A program made the position numbers and the translations under genes. Shown here piece by piece: positions 44,782-57,100 of a DNA stretch of 64,000 nt; within the stretch, counting starts at the first letter, position 1, and each line of letters begins with the position of its first letter. Source of the stretch: Eupeodes corollae (Eukaryota; Arthropoda; Insecta; Diptera; Syrphidae). Below the pieces are notes generated by a model. It saw only the letters and a program-made list of their open reading frames with translations. It did not search any database and had not been told where the DNA came from. The DNA is taken from positions 19,937,118 through 20,001,117 of the forward strand of contig NC_079149.1 in the NCBI RefSeq assembly GCF_945859685.1. Direction: 5' to 3'.

Positions 44782-46425
44782 CAGATATTTAAAATCTAAG
44801 CAGAGTTATGAAACATAAAATATTGAAACGTCAATATGAGTCTTCAAAATTGATTGAATTTGAAAAAATAACCTGCTTATTTGTCATTTTCTTTCTCTTT
44901 CATTAAAAATGTGTTTCAAGAAGATCTTGATGCATGAATCATCGTTGAACAATATTAGATTGTTAAGTGCCAATTTGACATGTGATGAGAGCGCCTCCTT
45001 GTCGTCAGTTCAAGTAACAGATGTTTTTCGTCATAGACATAGTTCTGTATAGACTACAAAAGAGCATATGTAGATTGATTGTGTAAAGCCTACTCGTTAA
45101 GCATATTAACTTAATCAATACACCATTGAATTGAATCTTCATTGAACAGAACTACATTCATGTAGACCCAGCCTGTTTTGGCTTTAAAATAAACATTTAG
45201 AGCTTCTGTCGATCACAATTCAAGTGCAATTCGATTACATATTCAAACTATAAAAAAAAAAAAAACACAAAACAATGAATGCAAATTGCATATAAATATA
45301 GACAAAAGGCGTTCCATTCAATATAGAAACAGCTGCTATTTCTAGTATGACATCACTGTGACAGAATATGTGCTCAGCATTTGAAAGTCAAGCCAAGTCA
45401 ACTCTATACTTTATTTAAAATGAGCTGGCTCCTCACAGTTTTTTGTTATAGATTATTTCATTGTCAATTTCATCATTGAAATCGATTTCCTACTCCTTTC
45501 TGTTTTTGCAACAAAACTGCATTGCGTCTTGCCTCAAAACTTTTTATTACTATACTTAATCGGACATGGCTATTGGATTGATGGACATAACTCAGTTTGT
45601 ACGATGACAACTCAACAATTAGTTGCCTACACTTCGAAAACTTTAAGTAGCATGAAAGTGTTCTATGACACTACGTGTAAACCCGACTGACAGATATAGA
45701 CGATAAAAAATATGTACGTGGGATATCTTCTTGGCGCACAGAAGTGTCAGTTTTGTCTATACGTCTCATCAGCAGTTAAAGATTTTAATCATTTGAATTG
45801 TCTATACTTATGGGTAGTACTCATGTGGTTCTATATGGGAGAGTCCTTTTTTATTATTGTTGCACTTTGATTAACAATTACACTGCTTTGATCGATTGAC
45901 ATTTAAAGCAGCAATTCATTGAAGTCTCTGGTTGATTCACTTATTGACACAATCATCATCACAGTCAGCATTGCGTTAAAGTGATGATTATGCAAAGAGA
46001 GTCATTTGTCAAGTTGATTGACAATTGATGATCTGCAATAGCGTATTCGTTTTGAATGCAAAGTGATTGTTTTAGTTTTGAATGAAAAAGTATACATAAT
46101 TAAGAATAGATACATAGATGCCATCTTTGAAGTAAATGTATACGATTCATATGTACATCTAAGTGTTGATATCATAAGAACGATTATGGATTAACTTGAA
46201 GAATTAAAAGTGATTGTTTTGAAATTTCTTTAATAATTTATGGATTGAACATTTGTGGAGTTTTGATTTACTTATCAAATGTCAAAAGATGACAGATTCA
46301 ACAGTGGTAGCTACCCAAAAGCGATCTAGGTAAGTGCGGTAGATGAGAATCAATTAGAAAAAGCAAACACTTTTATAAAATCGAAATGCACTGGACTTGT
46401 CAATATTCATAGTGACTTGATTAAA
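44782..46425. other. intergenic region without supported genes
   Basis: Less AT-rich than the earlier parts, with many TGACA/TGTCA phrases and a poly(A) run at 45253. No coding region or element terminus could be established. Confidence 0.3.
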
Positions 46426-46429
46426 ATTC

Positions 46430-47700
46430 TTCAAAATATAATGACCCCTACATATCCCACTTTTAAGAAGATATCCAAAACTATCCCTATCCTAAAACAT
46501 GGAAGGAAAAAGGAGTACAAACCGATTCAAATCCTCCCTTTTTTTCTAAGGCTTTTGAAACTTTTATAAGTAACCAATTAAAAAATATATTAAAGAAAAA
46601 CAACTCTTGACTCCTCTGCAGTCAGGATTCCGGTTTGGACATTGTTACGTTTCAGCTTTGCCTTATGTGTCCGATGACATAAAACAGGCTTTAGCCAACA
46701 AATTTACGTTTGTGATAACCTTATTTGACTTTTGAAAGCTGTGATTATTCACATTTACTAATCGTATGCAAACCGTATATTGTAATGGTAAATTGTCTTC
46801 GTTTATTCCTGTTCATACTGCTGTTCCTCAAGGATCAATCTTTGGGCCTTTACTGTTTTCGTTGTTCGTTAATGATCTGCCTTCTGCCAATACCATAACT
46901 AAGCTGATGATGTTCAGTTATAAAATATTATAGTTTTTCTGAGAGCATGATTAAGGATGCAATAGATAAAATGAGCATTTATCTGCAGTCTATATATGAT
47001 TAGTCGACCCGCAACGGGCTTAAACTTAATCCTAAACAAACTAAAGCTCTTCTAAAATATATATAAAAAACTCAAACCTTAAACTTCAATAATCTTGTAT
47101 TAAATAATTCCATAATTGATTATGTTAAACAAGTCAAAAACTTAAGACCTTTAGCAATAGATTGATATTAGATCAATTCTAAGAGCTGTTTGCAGACCTT
47201 GAGTCTCGATCGGCTTAGAAGTTAAAGGAAGCTTTAATGCCACTACTCGATTTGATTTTAACCTACGTAGATTTGACCACGTCTCGTAACAGGCTTGTCA
47301 AATTTTCCAGGTGTAACCTGGAAGCTTTATTGAATGTTCGGTGTTGTATCTTATTTTTAAATTTGATTGTTAACAAAACTCCAAGTTATCTATCTAATAG
47401 ACTTAATTATTTTGTCTCAAGTCATTTTATCCTATTGCGCCCGTCCACTCAAACGTGCATGACATAGGAATTAGGTTTATAGTCAAATGAGGTCTAGAAT
47501 CGAAAATTGAAACAAAACAGTTGTTTTGAATATTTCACTTTTTTACACTTATATTATTCTCATTTTTATTTATTTTTGCAAAAAATTTAAATTAATTTTT
47601 TAGCCTTCTTTAATTTTTAAAGCTTTGTATATATAAATTTCATATCCTTTATAAATCCTGTACTAATTGTAAATTTTACTTCGTGTATTATAAAGAAATA
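46430..47700 (+). mobile_element. decayed LINE (jockey/CR1-like) reverse transcriptase and C-terminus
   Basis: Blocks in order: LLTPLQSGFRFGHCYVSAL (near 46610), DDIKQALANKF, the VITLFDF remnant of the first catalytic motif (near 46715), TNRMQTVYCNGKLSSFIPVH (near 46760), AVPQGSIFGPLLFSLFVNDL (near 46815), and a destroyed YADD region near 46915. The plus-strand frame 47237-47467 reads like the usual C-terminal tail of such elements (KFSRCNLEALLNVRCCILFL and KTPSYLSNRLNYF). Many stops. A T-rich tail to about 47700 precedes unassigned DNA. Confidence 0.75.
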
Positions 47701-49950
47701 AATATCAAAACTGCTTTTTCATTAAAATTTGTCCTGAAATGTAAGTCACTCATGCGTTCAAGAACTTTGTTATGAGATATGACATTTGTCATTAACTTTA
47801 GGGGACATTCTAACTAAGAATTTAAGAAACTTACTACATCATTCAAATTGCTAATGTCATCATTCTTAAACGTCATATAAGCAGTCAAAACTTGATTGAT
47901 AAATTGTCCTCCAGTTCTAGTCACGTACTAAAAAGAAAACGAAAGGAGCAACCACAAAAATCCAATAGAACACTCTTGTGGACTTCCTGTCAGTTGATTT
48001 TTTGTTAAGTCTTATGACATTTTTATGAAAACAAACCTTGCTGTTTGATGTCATTTCAATAATCAAACTCATATGGTCTAATGATAATAAAAACAAAACG
48101 CAAACTTAGAACGAACAAACATTAATAAATCATCTCTTATGAATGGCCAACTTTATAATGTTTGACATTATTCTACGTGTTATTAAACTTTAGAACTAAA
48201 CAAAAAAAAATTGTTTCATTCTATTGTCAAGGACAATGTCAAAAAAGACGTCACCGCCCACTGACGCCACCGCGCCGTGCCGCCACTGTCAACTGTCACA
48301 AACGATAAAAATTTATGAAACCCATCATTGGACCCCAATAAAAAAAAAATATTATTTAACCATCATCAATGTCAACATTAAAACTCATATAAACTTTTAC
48401 TTATAAAATATAGAACGGGCATTCATTCATTAATGAATTTAAATTCTCTTCAAACAAAAAGACATGCGACCACAAACAAGTCGTAAATTTTGTGTTCTTT
48501 TTCTTTCATTTTTGTATAAGTCGAACTATCAAGTGCTCTGATCTTGAACTGGGGCAATCTATAAGAACATTGAACATGACCTCCTGAGCTGTATCTCTGT
48601 CGTGGTCGTGCGTTGGTTTTCAACATGAACCAGAACATTGAAAAATTCCATGTTCCAACCTTGATCTGCAAGAATAAATTCCTTTCTTTGCATTGTTATT
48701 CTATTTACATGGTTTGTTGGAATAAATGTTTTTTAACAAATAAATTACAAGGTTAGAAACGATAGTTTTTGAAAAATATGCTCCGGGTGTTCTTTCTAAC
48801 TTAATACCTGACGTATGTTCCTTTAGATGATCTATTAATGTGCTGTTTTAGTTTAATTTAAACGCCAAACCTACACGCAAACTGGATTTCTCTTAAAAGT
48901 TTATTTGTTTAATAATTTTAAAAAATTGTAATGGAAATAGAAACAAGGGAAGTGAATTTATAATTTACACAGAGAGTGAGGGAGAGAGAGTTTTTAGTTG
49001 AATACAGTGTTTTGAAAAAATCCAGGTATATTTATTGTTGTAACTTGTGGGTGCTTAAAATTTCCGCATTTTTGATGTGATTCTATAATAAATGTAGTTG
49101 ATGTTTGCAATGACCTTAAGATTTGGATTTTCGTGTGCAAAGAGGTTTTCGAATAATAATTAAATAAATTATAATTGAGGATTACAAGACAATGATTTTT
49201 TTTGTAGAAATCAATTTTACAGGAATTGTGTAAAATTTATTTTAATCATTTTGTTTTTCTTGGATTCTGTATTGAGAACAAAATAGAACTGAGTACTTTT
49301 ATACAAATTTAGTTGGTCTGATCAATTGAAGATTGAATTTGTTTGATGATCAGTAATCAATGATTCGAGTGATCAACACACCTGCCAGATTTAAAAATAA
49401 ACTTCAAAAACTATTCAGTCAGTAATCTAAGGCCGTTTTCGTCGAGACATTTGCGACATTGAACCAATTTTGTGTCTGATTAATTTTCCAGTATTATCTT
49501 TTATTTTGATTATAACAAAATTGTATTTCTTAAGACATCAAAGGATGTTTCTAACATTTCCCGTGTTTTTTGCATTATATAAAAAGTATAGTAGAAAATT
49601 CCCAAGAAAACCCATCTTCAGTAGCCAGATTTTTGTATTTAAAAATGGAAACAACAGAAAGACGACCTGCCAGAATGATATTTAAAAAAAAATACAAACA
49701 GAAGAAAGTTTTGTGAAAATCAAAAGATAAATTAATTTCAGCAAAAAAAAAAACTAAAACTAATTAAATGCACAATTTTCAAGGAAAAGTGGTAAGAAAA
49801 CATCTGGAAATTGAGATTCTATAAAAAAAAGTTCATCAAACAATTTGACATACAATAAAAACTTCAAGAAGGGGGTTTGTTCGTAGACTACAACATTAAC
49901 ATGAGGTTTTGAAGTGATATTGAAGCACGTCCTCAGTTCTTTAAGCACCT
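47701..49950. other. intergenic region without supported genes
   Basis: Contains a small GC-rich patch at 48243-48295 (GACGTCACCGCCCACTGACG and following bases) and a less AT-rich stretch at 48520-48670 with a 73-codon minus-strand frame of unknown nature. A GA-rich run lies at 48970-48990. No gene is called. Confidence 0.3.
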
Positions 49951-51075
49951 GAATCGAGTTGAAATGATTCGACTCGATTCCAGTCGGTGATTGGAGTCAA
50001 GTCAAAATTTGTGAAGAAAAACCTGTGTGGAAGAGTTGGTTTTACAGATAATGCATTATGGTCTGTTTATTTGCATGTTTGTGTACGAAAAATACAGTTT
50101 TGTTTTAATCAAATTACAAAAAAATTGCACATATAGTAGTTAGCATATTCTTATATGGTGCTCAACTATTTAGTTCTTAATTGTTTAACACGAATCAAAC
50201 TATATTACTTGCACTTCATAAGAAACATCGGAACACCATTTGCATTTTAGAAAACGCTGTCAAACTTAATCATTTTTAAATCTTCTTGTGCGGTGGAAAG
50301 ACCAAAAAGATTTATTTAATCTAAACTGAGATAAACCTTTGGTGGAAACATAGCAAAACTTAATTACGTTTTCTATTGTTTTCTCTTGCAAAATAAGCCC
50401 AGTTAGTCCATTTTCATTAACAAAACTGAATAATATCAACAGTAACAGATTGATTTTTTTCGCCAATGGAAAACACATGATTCCAAATGCACAACTACTC
50501 AATGAACACAGTCATCGAGATACGAATGCAATATCAATCGTAACAACATTTGAGAACGAAATCAAAACCCATGCGTAGTAAGATTCTATTTGAACTTTTA
50601 TCGGTAGTATTCATACTGCGGATATTGTTTTTGTTATTCTTGTAAGATCCTACTATACCTACTATTGATACATTTTCCAACAAAACATGGTTATTATGAA
50701 GAGTGCATTTCAAAAAGCCGACACTGATACGTTTGCAACGCCATATTCTTTTCGTGAAAGTTTTCATGACCACTTCGTAGATTTGTTGCTTTAAAGTCTC
50801 AATATCTTTACGAATTCTATCAATAACATTGTTTTTTATTTAGAAAAAGCAATTCGTTTTATAATACGATTTTAAATGCATGTAAGATACAACATCTGCC
50901 ATAGGATAACGTCAAATAAGTGTTAAAGTATAACCCTACTCTGGTTGGATTTTTGACGTTTATTCGAGTCTCGAATCCAATTTTGTTACTTCTGTCCTTA
51001 GATGTTTATGTGATTGCAAACTGAATTGTATCTCGATGGATGCGTTCATCGAGTAGTTATAATTGTAGGTTTACA
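49951..51075 (-). repeat. right member of the inverted duplicate pair, with its own second arm
   Basis: 49955-50685 is the reverse complement of 41645-42415. A further piece, 50925-51075 (CGAGTCTCGAATCC, TTGTATCTCGATGGATGCGT, ATCGAGTAGTTATAATTG), lies in the opposite sense and matches 41735-41880 directly. This copy therefore has two inverted arms and can fold on itself. A 9-bp perfect hairpin (GAATCGAGT / ACTCGATTC) marks its left end at about 49951-49980. No intact ORF. Confidence 0.6.
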
Positions 51076-52116
51076 TTGCAGGAACAAATCGATCTGTTTG
51101 GTCAATTTTAATTTTTTAGATCACATAATACTCAGTATTTTCATTAAAGAAGATGTTTCTTATTTTTCTTAGGTTTTAAAGTTGCTTTTAAACACTGAGA
51201 TTTAAAAAAAGTGAACTTTGTTCCCTCTACGTTTTTGTTAATCAATGTTTGATGAACGAATAGTGAATTTAAAATAAATTATAAGAGGAAAATGAGTAAG
51301 CCCACAGTAGGAATACTTCTCAAATTCAACCTTATTTTTTTGATCAATTTAGACAATTTTTTCATTTTCAATTTAAAAACATTGAAACAAATTAAATATG
51401 CATTCTTCATGATATTTTTTTAACGCATCCTTTTTAAAATTCTTAATTTTTTATAGTTGAAACAAGTTGTGGTCTGTACTTCTCTATTTTGTTTAACAAT
51501 TTTGTGTTAAGTTATTCAGACAAATATCAACTTTCAAATATAAAAAATAGTATTCTGCAGGTCGTTTTTTTTGGACAATTTCTCACTGTACTAAACTATA
51601 AACTGAGTCCCAAAAAATATAGCTAAAATCTATGATTGTTTTTGAAGCAAAGAATCTTTCAAAATAATATGAAAAAATAGAACAGATCATTTTAATTTAT
51701 TTTAAAGACGCAATCAATGAAAATACAACGCTGCTAGTGATTATTATGGACTTAAGAAACCTTAGAAATAAGTCCTAATGCAAAACACTATGAATGGAAA
51801 ATCACTATCTATCGGTGTTTTTCAAGAGTGCTTTAGTTGAAGTTGATTTCAATTTATTTTTCAAGAGTTTATCGTTCTCTTTTGAGTAATATCTTAGATT
51901 TAACACCCCATTTGTCAAAAGGTGACAGATTTAAACATGACAATAGCCGAAAACAGTGCAATGTTTAAAAGTATACTTATTATTGGAAAATTCTTTAGTA
52001 TACTGATAGGATTTTTTTAAATTATCTAAAACAAAAATTTAAAAGCAATATTTTGGGTAGCATACATCCATTCTTACATAATCTAAATATTTATTTTTAT
52101 TTTTCAAAATTCCATA
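51076..52116. other. AT-rich intergenic segment
   Basis: Nothing recognisable as a gene or repeat terminus. The mariner remnant begins at 52119. Confidence 0.3.
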
Positions 52117-52118
52117 TA

Positions 52119-53034
52119 CGAGGTGTGGCAATTAAGATCCGGCAATTTAATTATAATTTAAAAAGTGGCAACACTTTTTCATTTGTTATCATTTGTCTAA
52201 GAAGGGGGATCTTCCTTTTAGTTAGTGTTCAAAGTTGAAGTTTATAGAACGTTTGGTTTGCGTTGTATGCGTATTTTTCCAAGTAACTTTTTTAGTGTCG
52301 TAATGAAAATGTGTGACGTACTATACAAGCAGCGTGTTGTGATTTAATTTTTAGTGAAATCGGGCGAAAAACCCTCGGAAATCCTCCGAAAATTGCAGAT
52401 TGTCTATAGAGACGATGGCATGTCAAAAACGCATGTGTTTGAATGGCCGAAGCCGTTCAAGGAAGGGCGTGAATCGGTGGAAGACGATCCACGTGAGGGA
52501 GCTCCCGTCACCTCTCGTACCGACGCGAATGTTGATCGTTTGCGCATTTTGATCACGTCTGACCGTCGCCTGAGCATTTATGCATTGTTAAACATCAACA
52601 AAGAAACGGTTCGGAAGATGTTACACGAGAATTGAACATGCGAAAGATCTGCGCAAAGATGGTTCCAAAGGTTTTCACACATTCTCGTTGGTTGTGCAAG
52701 AGTTTTTGGCAAAAAAAAGGATCCCAAAGTTGCCTCACCCACCCTATAGTAACAATATTGGTCCCTCCGACTTTTTTCTATTCCCCAAGATGAATTCGCA
52801 CCTCAAGGGAACTCATCATGACGGTGTACAGAAGGTCCAAGAAGGTCTAACCGTGGTGCTAAATGGGCTTACTTCGGAGAACTACCAAGGGTGCTTCCAA
52901 ACATGAGAGAAACGTTGGAATCGTTGTGTAGAGTTAAGGGAAGATTATTGTGATGGTCGATAGGAAAATTTAGCTAAAACTTCATTTTCTTGTTTTCTAT
53001 TAATAAACTCCCGGAACTTAATTGCCACACCTCG
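52119..53034 (+). mobile_element. internally deleted mariner-like element
   Basis: Terminal inverted repeats begin CGAGGTGTGGCAATTAAG at 52119 and end with the reverse complement at 53034, with TA on both sides (52117-52118, 53035-53036), the standard Tc1/mariner target. The length of 916 bp is short of the ~1.3 kb usual for mariner. The transposase begins with its helix-turn-helix half: FLVKSGEKPSEILRKLQ, FEWPKPFKEGRESVEDD and LNINKETVRKML (52330-52634). A deletion then joins it near 52680 to the C-terminal EFLAKKRIPKLPHPPYSN and NIGPSDFFLFPKM blocks. The deletion removes the first two catalytic Asp motifs, and a stop precedes the junction. Non-functional. Confidence 0.88.
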
Positions 53035-53036
53035 TA

Positions 53037-53505
53037 TGAAAAATTGGTCAAAGGAACTCATATCTAGAATGCAGATTTATAAGATCTAAGTAAATTCGTA
53101 AGTGAAATATACCTTAAACAAATTAAAAAAAAAAAAATATTTTAAAACGATTCTAAAGATTTTCGAAGAAAGAATTGATAAGTTAAAGATTTTCGACAGT
53201 CAATTTAAAAAAAAATGTAAAAAAAGTAATTTGTTTTATTTTGAAATTAATTCCAATTCTGTACGACGGGACCGTTCCAGAGATTCTAAAACTAAAATAG
53301 GCTTCATAAAGTAAATAGAAAAATAAAAGGAAAGTAGCTGAATATGTGAAGCTACATTTAAGGATAATCTACTAAAATCCTTTTTCGTCTTGCAAATCTC
53401 TAAAATTGTTCTTGAAAAGAGACCACGAATAAATAACTTAAAAACCAAACCACCAAAAGAAGAAGTTTGCTAATGAACTTGTAACACAGAAATTGTCTTC
53501 TTGAC
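53037..53505. other. AT-rich intergenic segment
   Basis: Nothing recognisable. The Lys- and Phe-rich open frames at 53102-53448 reflect A/T runs. Confidence 0.3.
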
Positions 53506-53509
53506 ATTT

Positions 53510-53943
53510 AGTTAGACATATAGATTAGATTTGTTCACAGACGGGAGCAAATTTAACCTTAAAAAATCATATGGAATAATATTTATACGGCGGAAAGCAA
53601 ATTAAAAATATTTTCATAAGATACTTGAGAGGATCTGTAAAGCGATAGGTCAGTCATAGTATAAGGATCTGTTGCAAGTTCTAGTGTTCGGAACTTACAT
53701 TTTATGGAATGTTAAAATGTATGAAATGAAACAGCATTTGGGATCCAGTGACAGTGATCTCGGAATACAAGACACTTACATCTTCTACAACAACTAACCA
53801 AAGCACACATCTTGTACATCAAGTTCGCGATTATTCTTTAACTGCTCTAAGGTGCTAAAAACCCAAAAAAAAGTACCTGGTCTAAATGGGATGAACTGGG
53901 ACGTCCGTTGTGTTGCTCAAAAGAGCTTAAGAAACATTGAGGT
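53510..53943 (+). pseudogene. LINE RNase H-region remnant, interrupted by the LTR element
   Basis: The plus strand near 53530 reads LDLFTDGSKFNLKKSYGIIF, which fits the FTDGSK...GxGI start of LINE-type RNase H domains. LLQVLVFGTYILW-like text follows. After the LTR element (from 58604) the strand continues with LRRFFKKNDKK and YAKTLTP-like text. The LTR retrotransposon appears to have landed inside this old LINE. Only the RNase H start is recognisable, so the clade is open. Confidence 0.45.
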
Positions 53944-54158
53944 TGTAGATGCGTATGCACAAAGCCTAGACCGTTCTTCTTAACATCTACTTTTATTATG
54001 AGCTATTCTTCTTATATCTAACAATTCATTTTAAGTTTGAATGACATTTAGTATACATAAATGAACAGAATGAATACATGATTGATAATTTAGGTATAGG
54101 GTGTACATGATTAAATATTAAATAAATCAGGTGGGTTGACTCGACCTGAGTCCCCACA
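53944..54158 (-). repeat. 3' LTR (relative to gag-pol)
   Basis: 215 bp, apparently identical to 58385-58599. Just inside it, on the minus strand, lies the purine run GCGGGGGAGT (54161-54170), the likely polypurine tract for plus-strand priming. Confidence 0.92.
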
Positions 54159-54188
54159 GTACTCCCCCGCTGGAAGAGATTCCATATA

Positions 54189-57100
54189 CTAGTGATATTT
54201 GGTTGGAATAATGACTTTTCGGCCTGATCGAGTTGTTGTTTCAACCGGTGTAGCAGATGTCTGATTAGGTTTCGATGTCTTGGGTAGTGGATTCCTCGTA
54301 TTCGTTTGTTCATTATTAGTTTTTGGCTCATCCGTTTCATCAGTATTGATAAAAGCTGCTTTTAACCTGTCGATAGAAATGTTTTTTATTTTGTTTTTTA
54401 CTTTAATAGAAAAATATTTAGGAAATTTTTTAAGAATAATATAAGGTCCTTCGTATGGTGGTTGGAGTGAAGATCTAACACTGTCAGTTCTTATGAAGAC
54501 ATGAGTACATTTTTCTAAGGACTTCTGTACGAAAAATTTGGGTCTTGCATGGTGGTTGGTTTTTGTTGGTCGTAAGGTGGACATGATTTTTCGCAATTCT
54601 TTTACAAAGTCTTCTGAAGTTGAGAAGTTAATTGTCGGTTCAGAAACATATTCGCCTGGTAACCGAATTGTTTCACCATAGAGAAGTTCTGCTGGGGTGG
54701 CATCCATGTCTTTTTTGAAGGACGTCCTCAAACCAAGCAAGACGAGGGGCAAAACTTGGAACCAGTTGGCAGTTCCATGGCACATTATGGCAGCCTTAAG
54801 GGAGCGGTGCCAGCGTTCGATGATCCCGTTGGATTGCGGATGATAAGATGTTGTTCTGCAGTGTTTTATTCCTAAAGTTTTGTTCAGCTCGCTAAACAGT
54901 GTTGACTCGAATTGTCGTCCCAAATCAGTGGTTATTTGTAATGGAATGCCATATCGCGATATCCAACCATGGAGTAGATGTTTGGCTACTGTCTCTGCCC
55001 TGATATCTTCCATAGGGTACGCTTCTGGCCATCGGGTGTATCGATCTATGATCGTTAATAGATATCTATAACCGTGTGATGTAGGCAAAGGGCCAACTAT
55101 GTCCATGTTGATATGGGTAAAACGCTGGGATGTCAAACTGAATGGGGCGATTGGTGCTTTGTTGTGTCGAATGATTTTTGATTTCTGGCATTGTATGCAG
55201 TTCTTTACGAATTTTGTGCAATCTGCTCTCATTTTGGGCCAAACGAATCGCTCTTGAACGAGTTTAAGAGTAGCTCTTACGCCAGGGTGAGAAAGACTGT
55301 GCAGGTTTCTGAGAACTGTGTTTCTGCTGCTTTCGGGGACATATGGTCGGATCTTTGGAGTCGATGTGTCACAAAAAAGTTTATATTTTGTTGTTCCTGG
55401 AAATGACAGAAGCTTAAAACGTAAGGAAGTTGAGTTACCTTCTTCAAGTAAGGACTTCAGTTCGGCATCGTCAATCTGTTGTTTCGCAATCACTTCTAAA
55501 TCGATTGGATGAGAAAGGTAAACTGCGTTTATCCTCGATAAGAAATCCGCTACTTCGTTTTGATTTCCAGGAACGTGCAAAATTGATGTTGTGAACTGGC
55601 TGATGAAGTCGAGTTGCCGAATTCGTCTTGGTGATGCCTTATTCAGATTTTGCTGGAACGCATAAATTAGCGGCTTATGGTCGGTGTAGATGGAGAATGA
55701 TCTTCCTTCCAATAGGTGTCGAAAATGATTCACGCCCTCGTACATGGCCAAGAGTTCACGGTCGTATGTGCTCCGTGTCTTCTGGGATTCAGTGAGTTTT
55801 TTCGAAAAAAATCCTAGTGGTTGGGAAGTGTTGTTCGTTACTTGGTTTACCACAGCCCCAATTGCAGTATCCGATGCGTCAGTGAACAGATAAAGCGTTG
55901 CGTTTGGAATGGGATATGTAAGTACAGTAGCGTTGGCCAAATCGGACTTGCACTTTTCAAAGGCGATGTCGCTCTCTGGTGTCCACTTGATTGGTGTGTT
56001 ATCATTCTTCTTATTACCTTGAACGAGGTTAAAAAGAGGAATTTGGCTAACAATGGCATTGGGAATAAATTTCCTGTAAAAATTAATCATGGCCAGAAAT
56101 TTTTTTAAATCTTTGGCTACAGTAGGTTTTTTAAACTCTACAATATTTTGAACCTTCTCTGGCAAGGGTTTGATGCCATGTTGATCAACAGAGTATCCCA
56201 AAAATTTTACATTCGATTTTCCAAAATGACATTTTAAAGGATTTATTTTAAGGTTATACTCACGAAGTCGAACAAAAACTTCTTCAAGATGTTTTGAATG
56301 CTCAATCTCATCTTCTGACGCAACCAATATGTCGTCAATGTACGGGAATACATAGTTCAAGCCGTTCAGAGCTTCGTGTATGTAGCGTTGCATGGTTTGT
56401 GCTGAATTTCTCATGCCATAAGGCATAAAAAGGTATTCTATAAGACCAAACGGTGTCGTGATGGCGGTCTTTGGTATGTCTTCCGTTCGGACAGGGATCT
56501 GATGGAACGCACGCTGCAGATCGATCGTTGAAAAAATTTTCTTTCCGTTCAAAATATTAACAAAGTCCATGACGTATGGAAGTGGGTATCGGTCAGGCAA
56601 CGTGTTCGCATTGAGAGCGCGGAAGTCACCGCATGGTCGCCAGTCTCCATTTGACTTCTTAACCATGTGGAGTGGACTCGCCCAATGACTTTTTGATGGC
56701 CTACATATGCCCTTTTCCATAAGATATGCGAATTCCGATTTGGCGGCTGCAAGCTTTTCTGGAGATAATCGTCTAGGTTTAGCAAAAACGGCTGGTCCTG
56801 AAGTGACAATGCAGTGTTCCGTGAGAGATTTCCTTTGAATTCCAGCGGTGTTGAGCGAAGCGAGATCTTTGAATTTTGTGAGCAAATCTGCAAACGGGTG
56901 TTTAGTATCAAAAGTTTTAATTTCGCAATTACCTGAGGATGACTTCCCAGTCGTAGACAACTTGGTGGTTTCATCAATGAGACGATTATTCTTGACATCA
57001 ACAAGAAGGCCGTAATGTTGTAAGAAATCGGATCCTATAATGGGTTGTGCCACGTCTGCGATGTAAAATGTCCAGATGAATACCCTGCGTAGTCCAAGAT

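Noticed and set aside
45640..45790. Possible MITE around TATAGACG / CGTCTATA phrases
   Set aside because: The inverted similarity is too short and imperfect to set ends, and no target duplication is visible.
52053..52238. 61-codon frame at the left end of the mariner element
   Set aside because: It crosses the terminal repeat into flanking DNA and is not in the transposase frame.
54026..54340. 104-codon minus-strand frame across pol end and LTR
   Set aside because: Out of frame with pol and running into the LTR; a shadow frame.
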